A stretch of DNA of 64,000 nt from Amycolatopsis sp. NBC_01480. GTDB lineage: Bacteria > Actinomycetota > Actinomycetes > Mycobacteriales > Pseudonocardiaceae. The stretch lies in NCBI RefSeq assembly GCF_036227205.1, contig NZ_CP109442.1, forward strand, positions 9,734,001 through 9,798,000, read 5' to 3'. Made by a program: the position numbers and the translations under genes. Shown piece after piece: positions 33,145 through 40,191 of the stretch. The notes below the pieces were generated by a model. It was given only the letters and a program-made list of their open reading frames with translations. It did no database searches and was not told the DNA's origin. Within the stretch, counting starts at the first letter, position 1, and every line of letters begins with the position of its first letter.

Positions 33145-33179
33145 GCGTCAGCGGACCTCTTGCGCTGGGCCGCTGACGC
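33145..33179. repeat. 10-bp inverted repeat upstream of the recombinase gene
   Basis: GCGTCAGCGG (33145-33154) and CCGCTGACGC (33170-33179) are perfect inverted copies with a 15-nt spacer, 36 nt before the recombinase ATG. It could be part of an attachment site, an operator, or a hairpin. Confidence 0.5.
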
Positions 33180-33215
33180 CACCATTGTCGATCCCACCAA
33201 GGATGCGTAGCCGTC

Positions 33216-35144
33216 ATGAATTCACCCGAAGGCTTGGTCGTAAATCCGCCGGCCCCGTCGTTCGACCGGCTCCGCACAGGCACCGGAACCGTCGCGGTCT
33301 CGGGCCCGTCTGGGCTCTCGGATCACGCTGTCTCGCCGCTGGGCATGCCCCTCGCCTTGCTCCGGGACGAAGTCCGAGTCGCCTTCCTCGGGCGCACATC
33401 CACCGAGGATCAGCAGGACCCCCGCCAGTCCCTCATGCGCCAGCTCGGCAACGCCAAGACCGCCTTGCCCCAATCCTGGGTCGTCGTCGCACACTTCTAC
33501 GACGTCGAGTCCGGCCGCATGGAACTGGACCAGCGCGGTCGCGGTGGGCACTACGACCGGTTCGACATCCCGATCGCCCGCGACGGCGGGATCGCCGACC
33601 TGCTCTCCGAGGCCGCCCAGCCCGACCGGCGGTTCGACGTAGTGATCTGCGAGAGCATCGCGCGTGTCGCCCGACGCGCCTACGAGGGCCTCTCGGTCGA
33701 ACGAGACCTCGAACGCTGCGAAGTCTCGCTCTTCGCCGCGAACGAGACCATCAGCGTCTCGGGCAGCCGAGCCCAGCGGATCCTCCAGCGCCGCCTCAAC
33801 CAGTCCGTTGCCGAGTACGAGGTCCTCAACACCCTCGAGCAGTTCTGGGGCGGCCTCTGTACCCACCTCCGCGAAGGCTGGAACATCGGCAAACCGTGCT
33901 ACGGCTACAAGGCCAAGACCTACCGCCATCCCAACCCGTCGAAAGCTGCGAAGGGCACGACGAAGACCCGGCTCGAGCCCGACGGGCCGTGCGGAGAGAC
34001 CGTCACCCAGATGGCCTCGTGGGCCTACTACGACTCACTCGGCGTCGACACCATCGCCGATCTGCTCAACGCCGACCTGGCCAAGTTCCCGCCGCCGACG
34101 CCACCAGGGAAGACGCGGGCACGCGGCAGCTGGAGCAGTTCCAGCGTCAGCGACATCCTGCGGAACCCGAAGTACACCGGCTACCAGGTCTACAACCGGC
34201 GCGCCACCCGCTCACGCCGAGGCAAGGTGAACGATCCCATCAAATGGGTCTGGTCGCGCGAGCCGGCCCACGAGCCGCTGATCCCGAAGTGGATGTATGA
34301 CGAACTCACCGCGCGCCGCGGCGCCAGACGGCGCTCCAGGATCAGCGCAGAGCCCAACCGCCACCCCCAGACACGCCGGACCTACGCGTTCCGCGCCATG
34401 GTCTTCTGCCCCTGCGGCCGTCGCATGGTCGGCGAGCCCCGGCACGGCCGTACCTACTACCTGTGCCGGCCAAGCAACAACCGCGGCAGGCCGGACAAGT
34501 ACAACGGCCACCCGAAGACCCTCTACCTCCGCGAGGACGCACTTCTGGACGCTGCCACCGGCTTCTTGGCGGACCGCGTCTTCGGCCTCGAACGACGCTC
34601 CATCCTCGAAGCGCAGCTGGCGGCCGTCGACGACCACGAGGCTCGGGAGAACGAGGCCCGAGGCGCGCGGCTGGTTCAGGCCATGGACGACCTGTCGAAG
34701 AAGCAGAACTCCGTCCTCCAGCAAGCCATGGACGGCGACCCCGACGACGCGTTCACCAAGGCTCTCCGCAGCCGGTACAACGAGCTGGAAGTCCAGCGCG
34801 CCGAATTGGCCGCGAAACTGTCCACGGCGAACGAGCCGACCAGCACAGGCCCAAAGGTTCCGACCGCTGAAGAAGTCTCTCTGCTGGACTCGCTGCCTTA
34901 CCTCGCCGTCAACCTGATCCAGGCCCCGGCGGACTTGCTTCGCGCGCTCTTCGAGGTGGTTCAGCTGCACATCCAGGTCCACGAAGAAGGAAATCGTGCA
35001 ACACTGACCGTCACCTTGCCCGCTGACCAGATACCCCAGGTCACGGGCACTGCAGAGAGGATCGGCGACCAGATGGACCCGCAAGAAGCACCCGGTGCGG
35101 ATGCCCGGGAGCGCTTGTGGGGTTCTATATCGTGCCCCCGGTGA
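33216..35144 (+). CDS. Large serine recombinase (integrase)
   Basis: A 642-residue site-specific recombinase. After an unusual N-terminal extension of about 50 residues, the resolvase domain starts VRVAFLGRTSTEDQQDPRQS, where the Ser of GRTSTE is the likely nucleophile, with VICESIARVARRAY further on. The recombinase domain spans about residues 215-360 (PKYTGYQVYNRR). A zinc ribbon follows (FCPCGRRMVGEPRHGRTYYLC), then a coiled coil (about 470-550) and an acidic C-terminus. ATG 33216 is the first available start; a GTG/ATG nearer the domain could be used. Its stop overlaps the 3' end of a tRNA gene on the other strand, which suggests that the tRNA marks an attachment site. Confidence 0.9.
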   Translation: MNSPEGLVVNPPAPSFDRLRTGTGTVAVSGPSGLSDHAVSPLGMPLALLRDEVRVAFLGRTSTEDQQDPRQSLMRQLGNAKTALPQSWVVVAHFYDVESGRMELDQRGRGGHYDRFDIPIARDGGIADLLSEAAQPDRRFDVVICESIARVARRAYEGLSVERDLERCEVSLFAANETISVSGSRAQRILQRRLNQSVAEYEVLNTLEQFWGGLCTHLREGWNIGKPCYGYKAKTYRHPNPSKAAKGTTKTRLEPDGPCGETVTQMASWAYYDSLGVDTIADLLNADLAKFPPPTPPGKTRARGSWSSSSVSDILRNPKYTGYQVYNRRATRSRRGKVNDPIKWVWSREPAHEPLIPKWMYDELTARRGARRRSRISAEPNRHPQTRRTYAFRAMVFCPCGRRMVGEPRHGRTYYLCRPSNNRGRPDKYNGHPKTLYLREDALLDAATGFLADRVFGLERRSILEAQLAAVDDHEARENEARGARLVQAMDDLSKKQNSVLQQAMDGDPDDAFTKALRSRYNELEVQRAELAAKLSTANEPTSTGPKVPTAEEVSLLDSLPYLAVNLIQAPADLLRALFEVVQLHIQVHEEGNRATLTVTLPADQIPQVTGTAERIGDQMDPQEAPGADARERLWGSISCPR

Positions 35145-35206
35145 GATTCGAACTCACACTGGACGGGTTTTGAATCCGTTGCCTCTGCCAGTTGGGCTAC
35201 GGGGGC
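35133..35206 (-). tRNA. tRNA-like gene, anticodon CAA (Leu), short variable arm
   Basis: The minus strand folds as a cloverleaf: acceptor GCCCCCG/CGGGGGC, D arm, anticodon stem ACGGA...CCCGT with an A-C mismatch at its last pair, loop TTCAAAA with anticodon CAA (35172-35170), a 5-nt variable region, and T arm GTGAG-TTCGAAT-CTCAC. The discriminator is A. CCA is not encoded. Leucine tRNAs normally have a long variable arm, so this one is atypical; its amino acid identity is uncertain. Its 3' end overlaps the recombinase stop. Confidence 0.75.
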
Positions 35207-35307
35207 GTGGCTGCCGGAAACTCTACGCGATCAGCCCGGCCGCGCGAGCGCCGGGGTCGGGCTCCCCGGCGACGACCGGAAAGCGTTGCGCGGCACGGCC
35301 TTGTGCG

Positions 35308-35901
35308 TCAGGTGAAGGCCTTGACCATCAGGTCGGCAACCTGGTCCAGGTACTCCGGGGTGACCGGTTCGCGGCGGGCGTGGAGGCGCCAGAAGATCGG
35401 GGCGGCGAAGACGTCCAGGGCCAGTTCGCGGTTGATGTCCGGGGGGACTTCGCCGCGGGCGACGGCTCGGTCGAGGACCTCGTTGCCCAGGGCGCGGCGG
35501 GGGGCGGCGATGTCGTCGGTGAGGCCCCGCGCCAGGGATGCGTTGGTGCGGGCGACGCCGAGCAAATCGGTGAAGATCGGGCCGATGCGGGGGTCGCCGA
35601 GCCAGTCCAGGACCGCGTCGAGGACGGCGCGCAGGTCGCCGCGGAAGGAGCCGGTGTCGGGGATCGACGCCATCGGCACGCCCAGCTCCGCGAAGGTGCT
35701 GACGGTCATTTCCAGCTTCGACGGCCAGCGCCGGTACAGCGCGCTCTTGCCCACGCCGGCGCGGCGCGCGACGGCGTCCATCGACAGGGACTGGTAGCCC
35801 TTCGCCGCCAGCTCGTCCAGGACGGCCTCGACGATGGACTCCGTCAGGTCCTGCCGAAGGACGGCGGCGCCCGTGGGGGTTCGGCGCTTGATTTCCGGCA
35901 T
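35308..35901 (-). CDS. TetR family transcriptional regulator
   Basis: A 197-residue repressor. The N-terminal HTH is AVLDELAAKGYQSLSMDAVA followed by RRAGVGKSALYRRWPSKLEM, a clear TetR DNA-binding domain. The C-terminal helical part carries the TetR_C_11-like region with RGLTDDIAAPRRALGNEVLD. It is divergent from the cupin/acyl-CoA dehydrogenase-like/esterase operon; the 96-nt gap contains inverted repeats, so it probably controls that operon and itself. The ligand is unknown. Confidence 0.9.
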   Translation of the reverse strand: MPEIKRRTPTGAAVLRQDLTESIVEAVLDELAAKGYQSLSMDAVARRAGVGKSALYRRWPSKLEMTVSTFAELGVPMASIPDTGSFRGDLRAVLDAVLDWLGDPRIGPIFTDLLGVARTNASLARGLTDDIAAPRRALGNEVLDRAVARGEVPPDINRELALDVFAAPIFWRLHARREPVTPEYLDQVADLMVKAFT

Positions 35902-35928
35902 GGGCGGCGATGTTAGCACTGGACAGCA

Positions 35929-35971
35929 CCGTCCCGTCCCGCCTACAGTTCGTCGGGACGGAACGGTCCCG
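35929..35971. promoter_or_regulatory. Putative TetR operator between divergent genes
   Basis: CCGTCCCG (35929-35936) and CGGGACGG (35954-35961) are inverted copies. A second, overlapping pair, CGGGAC (35954-35959) and GTCCCG (35966-35971), forms a 6-6-6 inverted repeat. Both lie between the TetR start and the cupin start. Confidence 0.5.
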
Positions 35972-35997
35972 ACCTGCCCAGGTGGAAGGAGACTCGC

Positions 35998-36372
35998 GTG
36001 CCCGACTATCCCGGGAATCCCGGCGACACCCTGATCTTCGAGAACGACCGGGTGCGCGTCTGGTCCATGACGCTCGCCCCCGGCCAGCTGTTCGACTTCC
36101 ACCAGCACCACCACGACCACGTGGTGCTCTGGCCCGAAGCCGGCCTCGCGCAGGCACAGGAGCTGGGCGACCAGGAGTGGGGCCTGACCCAGGAGGCCCG
36201 GCCCGGCTTCGTGCTCTACCGGACGGTCGGGCACCGCGAACCCCTGACACCGCACCGGATCCGCAACATCGGGGAGGACACTGTGACGCATTACGTGGTG
36301 GAGCTGCTGGAGAAGTCGCCGAGGGCCGAGTCCGAGCCGTGGGTGTTCAACGACCGCGGGGAGATCCGATGA
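35998..36372 (+). CDS. Cupin-domain protein
   Basis: A 124-residue protein of single cupin fold. The metal-site motif appears as LFDFHQHHHDHVVLWPEAGL, rich in His, and the second cupin strand region as HRIRNIGEDTVTHYVVELLE. GTG 35998 has GGAAGGAGA upstream. Its stop overlaps the next ATG (ATGA), so it is translated with the acyl-CoA-dehydrogenase-like enzyme. Substrate or reaction is unknown; small cupins in such operons often act on oxidised or aromatic intermediates. Confidence 0.8.
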   Translation: MPDYPGNPGDTLIFENDRVRVWSMTLAPGQLFDFHQHHHDHVVLWPEAGLAQAQELGDQEWGLTQEARPGFVLYRTVGHREPLTPHRIRNIGEDTVTHYVVELLEKSPRAESEPWVFNDRGEIR

Positions 36373-37556
36373 CCGGCGCACTGCCGCGGACCGGGCGCGA
36401 GGTCGTGGAACGGGCCCGCGAGCTGCGGCCGCTGCTGGCCAAGGACGCCGTACGCATCGACGCCGAGGGCGCCGACCCCACGGAGAACATGCGCCTGCTC
36501 GGCGAGGCCGGGCTGCACCGGATCAGCGTGCCGGCCGAGTTCGGCGGGCTGTGGGAAGGCGGCCTGTACGGCGGCTGGCGCGAGACCGTCGAGGCGATCA
36601 CGGAGATCGCCGCGGCCGACGGCTCCACCGGCCAGTGCTGGGCCACCACCGCGCTGGTCGCGCGCGAGCTGTACGGCTCGGACCTCGACGCCGGGACCAA
36701 GCGGCAGCTGGCCGGCGAGCTGATGCACGAGGGGCGCCGGTTCGTCGCGTCGAACGCCGAGACCGGCGGCACCGGCCCGGTGACCGGGCGCCGGGTGGAC
36801 GGCGGCCTGGTGGTCAGCGGCACCAAGACGTTCAACACCGACAGCGGGGGCGGCGGCCGCGACCTGGCCTGCGTCAGCTTCGCGCTGGCCGGCCCGGACG
36901 GCGCGAGCGCCCGCCACCACGCGCTGATCCGGCTCGACGACCCCGCGCTCGAGGCCCGCGGCGACTGGGACAACATGGGCCAGCGCGGCACTTTCAGCCA
37001 GACCATCGTCTACCGCGACGTGTTCGTGCCCGACGGCTGGCACTTCGCGTCGCACGAGCCGGACCCGTACTTCCTGTGCGCGGTGATGCTGCTGCACGCG
37101 GCGATCCTGCAGGGCATCGGCGAAGGCGCGTTCGAGGCGGCCGTCGGCTACCTGCGCGAGCTGGACCGGCCGAGCATGCCGAGGTTCGGCTCGGCGTCCG
37201 CCGACCCGCTGATCCACCGGCAGCTCGGCGAGATGTCGAGCGAGCTGGCCGCGGGCCGGGCGCTGATGGTGGCCACCGCCGCCGAGCTGGCCGATCCGCC
37301 CGTGGACGCCGGCGAGATGGGCATCCGCGGGTTCCGTTCGAAAGTGGCCAGCACCCGTGCGGGCCTCGACGTGTCCTCGCGGCTGCACGACCTCACCGGC
37401 GCGCGCAGCACGTCCAACCGCTACCGGTTCGACCGCTTTTGGCGCAACGCCAGAACTTTCGGCTCACACGACTCGCTCGACGTGAAGAACGCGCTCATCG
37501 GCGACTACGAGCTCGCGGGGAAGTTCCCGATCCTCTCCGACTACGTGAAGTTCTGA
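36369..37556 (+). CDS. Acyl-CoA dehydrogenase/flavin monooxygenase-like protein
   Basis: A 395-residue protein of the acyl-CoA dehydrogenase fold, most like the DszC/HsaA-type flavin-dependent group. It has N-terminal helices (ENMRLLGEAGLHRISVPAEFGG), AAADGSTGQCWATTALVARE, beta-domain GTGPVTGRRVDGGLVVSGTKTFNTDS, and DLTGARSTSNRYRFDRFWRNARTFGSHDS near the end, the motif of HsaA-like monooxygenases rather than a catalytic Glu. It would need a separate flavin reductase, none of which is adjacent. ATG 36369 overlaps the cupin stop; its own stop overlaps the esterase ATG by 1 nt (TGATG). Confidence 0.85.
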   Translation: MTGALPRTGREVVERARELRPLLAKDAVRIDAEGADPTENMRLLGEAGLHRISVPAEFGGLWEGGLYGGWRETVEAITEIAAADGSTGQCWATTALVARELYGSDLDAGTKRQLAGELMHEGRRFVASNAETGGTGPVTGRRVDGGLVVSGTKTFNTDSGGGGRDLACVSFALAGPDGASARHHALIRLDDPALEARGDWDNMGQRGTFSQTIVYRDVFVPDGWHFASHEPDPYFLCAVMLLHAAILQGIGEGAFEAAVGYLRELDRPSMPRFGSASADPLIHRQLGEMSSELAAGRALMVATAAELADPPVDAGEMGIRGFRSKVASTRAGLDVSSRLHDLTGARSTSNRYRFDRFWRNARTFGSHDSLDVKNALIGDYELAGKFPILSDYVKF

Positions 37557-38148
37557 TGCCCCATCCGTCGGAACTCCTGCCACCGCAGGATTACGCGGCC
37601 ATGGCACCGCGGGCGCTCACCGAACCGCATGCCGTGGCCGCGCTGCCGGGCGCGCTCAGCCACCTCAACCTGGCCTACGCGACGATGATCGGCTGGCGGC
37701 CGCTGCGGCTGGACCTGCATGTGCCCGCCGGCTCGCCCGGCCCGCACCCGGTGGTGGTGTACGCGCACGGCGGCAGCTTCGTCGGCGGGATCCCGGCGCT
37801 CGGGCCGTGGACTTCACTTCCCGTGCAAGGGATCGCGGTCGCGTCGGTGGCCTACCGGCTGGCCGGGGAGGTGCCGTTCCCGGAGCCGGTCGAGGACCTC
37901 CGGGCGGCGATCCGGTGGGTGCGCGCGGCCGCCCCGCGATTCGGCCTCGACCCCGCGCGGGTCGCCGGCTGGGGCAGTTCCGCGGGCGGCTACCTGATGA
38001 CCATGGCGGCTTTGGCCGGGGAAACGGCGCTGGGGCGGGAATTCGGCGAGCACCGGGACCACTCCCCCATGCTGTCCGCGGTCGTCGACCACTACGGACT
38101 AGAGCGTGTCTGCTAAAGATCGGTAGGTTGGTGCGGGATGCTCTGTAG

Positions 38149-38523
38149 GTGTTGCGCGCGGACGAGATTTCTGACGGGTTGTGGGCGTTGATCGCGCCGG
38201 TGTTGCCGGCGGGCGGGCATCAGGGACGCCCGTGGAATGACCATCGGTTGACGCTGGAAGGGATCGTCTGGCGCTATCGCACGGGATCTCCGTGGCGGGA
38301 CGTCCCCGATCATTTCGGGGCGTGGCAGTCGGTCTGGGAGCGGCATCGCCGCTGGTCTGACGATGGAACGTATGTGCGGATGTTCGCCGCGGTGCGGGCG
38401 GCTGCTCCCGAGCGTGATGAACAGTTACGCAATCTGCTGTCGATCGATTCCACCATCGCTCGTGCGCATCAGCATTCGGCTGGCGCGCTGCACGATGCCC
38501 ACGCAGGGGGCTCGATCGAATGA
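38149..38523 (+). CDS. IS5-family transposase, orfA part
   Basis: From GTG 38149 the 124-residue product reads VLRADEISDGLWALIAPVLP, with the DUF4096 N-terminal domain RLTLEGIVWRYRTGSPWRDVPDHFG. The first catalytic Asp is in LLSIDSTIARAHQHSAG. Homologues of the IS427 group make the full enzyme by a ribosomal frameshift into the orfB frame near the end of this one. Confidence 0.85.
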   Translation: MLRADEISDGLWALIAPVLPAGGHQGRPWNDHRLTLEGIVWRYRTGSPWRDVPDHFGAWQSVWERHRRWSDDGTYVRMFAAVRAAAPERDEQLRNLLSIDSTIARAHQHSAGALHDAHAGGSIE

Positions 38524-39022
38524 CACGAATCTGGCCCGCGAACCAGCCGACCACGCGCTGGGCCGTTCCCGCGGTGGGATGAGCACCAAGATTCACGCAC
38601 TGACCGACCGGTTCTGCTGTCCGTTGACGGTATTGCTCTCGCCCGGCCAGGCCGGTGACAACCCGTATCTCAAGCCGCTGCTGGCGGCGCATCGGCGAGG
38701 TGACACCGAGGCGTTCCGGTTGCTGGCGGACAAGGCGTACTCCCATCCCAGCACCCGCACTTACCTGCGGGCAAAGAAGATCGCCCACACGATCCCGGAG
38801 CGAACCGACCAGGAGAAACGCCGCAAGGCCAAGGGATCAGCCGGTGGACGACCACCCGCGTTCGACGCCGAGACCTACAAGGACCGCAACACCGTCGAAC
38901 GCGGCTTCGGCCGACTCAAACAGTGGCGCGCTATCGCTACCCGCTACGACAAGTACGCCACCACCTACCTCGGCGGCCTCCTGCTCGCATGCACGCTCAT
39001 CCACCACCGCGCCCGCAATTAG
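38510..39022 (+). CDS. IS5-family transposase, orfB part
   Basis: The frame overlapping orfA encodes NLAREPADHALGRSRGG, then STKIHALTDRF, ADKAYSHPSTRTYLRAKK with the second catalytic Asp, and YKDRNTVERGFGRLKQWR with the catalytic Glu, the IS5-family DDE core. The start shown marks where homology begins; it lacks its own initiation signal and is expected to be reached by frameshifting from orfA. Confidence 0.8.
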   Translation, partial: ARSNDTNLAREPADHALGRSRGGMSTKIHALTDRFCCPLTVLLSPGQAGDNPYLKPLLAAHRRGDTEAFRLLADKAYSHPSTRTYLRAKKIAHTIPERTDQEKRRKAKGSAGGRPPAFDAETYKDRNTVERGFGRLKQWRAIATRYDKYATTYLGGLLLACTLIHHRARN

Positions 39023-39431
39023 CAGACACGCTCTAGCCGACCCGGCCCGGCTGCGAGAAGACGCGCACGACAACACCGAAGAGGATTTGCGCGCGCTCGA
39101 CGGCATCGCGGCCCAGTTCTTCGGGGAGGTCCCGCCTGCCTCGGCGGACCCGCTCCGGCTGGCCCGCCCGGGCGCGCCGCCGTTTCTGATCATGCACGGC
39201 GACGACGACCACCGCATCGGCCTGCGCCAGAGCGAACGGCTGCGCGACGGGCTGGCCGCGGCCGGCGTGCCCGCGTCGCTGATCGTCGTCCCGGGCGCCG
39301 ACCACGCCGGTCCGGAGTTCTCCTCGCCCGAGCTGGTCGCGCAAGCGGTGCGGTTCCTCCGCGAGAGCTGGACTGGGCGTTAGCACACCGGGCGTGTGCG
39401 AACGACCATCCCGACGTGCGAAACTAAGCGC

Positions 39432-40190
39432 ATGAGAAGTGCTGAACGCCGGCAGGTCATCGTCGAGCGGCTGCGGGGATCCGCGCAGGTGGCGGTGGCC
39501 GAGCTCGCGCAGGCGACCGGCGCGTCGGAGATGACCGTGCGGCGGGACCTCGACGTGCTGGCCGCACACGGCGTGCTGCGGCGGGTGCACGGCGGCGCCG
39601 TTCCGGTGGTGCCGACGGGGGTCGAGCCGCCATTCGACGCGCGGCTGGCCACCAGCGCCGACACCAAGCAGTCGATCGCCGCGCTGGTGGCGTCGATGAT
39701 CTCCGACGGCGAAACCGTGCTCCTGGACAGCGGCACCACGGCGTTGGAGGTCGCGAAGTGGCTGCGCGACCGGCCGGTGACGGTGATGCCGCTATCGCTG
39801 CACGCCGCACTCGCACTCGTTGACGCGCCGAATGTTCGAATCCTGCTGCCCGGCGGCGAGCCGCGCCCCGGTGAGCTGGCGCTGGCCGGCCCCCTGGCGC
39901 TGGCGTCAATGCGGTCGCTGCGGTTCGACGTGGCCGTGCTCGGCGCTTGTGCCTTCAGCCTCGACGCGGGCCTGACCGCGTTCGACCTCAGCGACGCCGA
40001 GGTCAAGCAGCAGGCGCTCGCCGTTTCACGCCGGTCGATCCTCGCGGCGGACGGCTCGAAATGGGGCCACGCCGCCCTCGCGCACGTGTGCGCCGCGGGC
40101 GACCTCGGCGCCATCGTCACCGACGAGTCGGCCCCCGAAGAACAACGGCGCCAGCTGGCTGGGCTCGGCGTGCACGTGTACGTCGCCTGA
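39432..40190 (+). CDS. DeoR family transcriptional regulator
   Basis: A 252-residue regulator. The N-terminal DeoR HTH is ERRQVIVERLRGSAQVAVAE followed by LAQATGASEMTVRRDLDVL and RVHGGA, the diagnostic motif. The C-terminal sugar-phosphate sensor domain (DeoRC) includes LLDSGTTALEVAKWLRDRP and ILAADGSKWGH. No ribosome binding site is visible before ATG 39432, so the mRNA may be leaderless. It converges on the kinase gene (1-nt gap). No sugar operon is adjacent, so the target is unknown. Confidence 0.9.
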   Translation: MRSAERRQVIVERLRGSAQVAVAELAQATGASEMTVRRDLDVLAAHGVLRRVHGGAVPVVPTGVEPPFDARLATSADTKQSIAALVASMISDGETVLLDSGTTALEVAKWLRDRPVTVMPLSLHAALALVDAPNVRILLPGGEPRPGELALAGPLALASMRSLRFDVAVLGACAFSLDAGLTAFDLSDAEVKQQALAVSRRSILAADGSKWGHAALAHVCAAGDLGAIVTDESAPEEQRRQLAGLGVHVYVA

Positions 40191-40191
40191 G

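Larger units (their letters stand above)
32578..33215. other. 638-nt non-coding stretch with repeats upstream of the serine recombinase
   Basis: No supportable gene. It has lower GC than its surroundings and holds the hexamer cluster (32819-32997) and a 10-bp inverted repeat (33145-33179). AAGGA at 33200-33204 may serve as ribosome binding site for the recombinase. Confidence 0.6.
38102..39033 (+). mobile_element. IS5-family insertion sequence with perfect ends
   Basis: The 932-bp element begins GAGCGTGTCTGCTAA and ends with the exact complement. It is flanked by TA on both sides (38100-38101 and 39034-39035), the target duplication; removing the element and one TA restores the host esterase frame. 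Two overlapping frames encode the transposase. The perfect inverted repeats and duplication suggest recent insertion. Confidence 0.92.
37556..39383 (+). pseudogene. Alpha/beta-hydrolase esterase, split by an IS5-family element
   Basis: The two halves are 37556-38101 and 39036-39383; together they encode 297 residues in one frame once the IS and one TA copy are removed (HYGL then ADPARL). The first half has the oxyanion HGG (VVVYAHGGSFVGGIP) and the nucleophile elbow GWGSSAGGYL. The second has the catalytic Asp region (FLIMHGDDDHRI) and His (VPGADHAGPEF). It is a complete hormone-sensitive-lipase-like hydrolase. As assembled it is inactivated by transposition. Confidence 0.9.

Noticed and set aside
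32578..33215. CRISPR array
   Set aside because: The CGAGAC repeats are six nucleotides, irregularly spaced and on both strands, with no repeat-spacer structure.
35133..35206. Suppressor or selenocysteine tRNA
   Set aside because: The anticodon read in the best fold is CAA; a TCA reading would need an unpaired anticodon stem, and no other selenocysteine gene than a selD relic is present.
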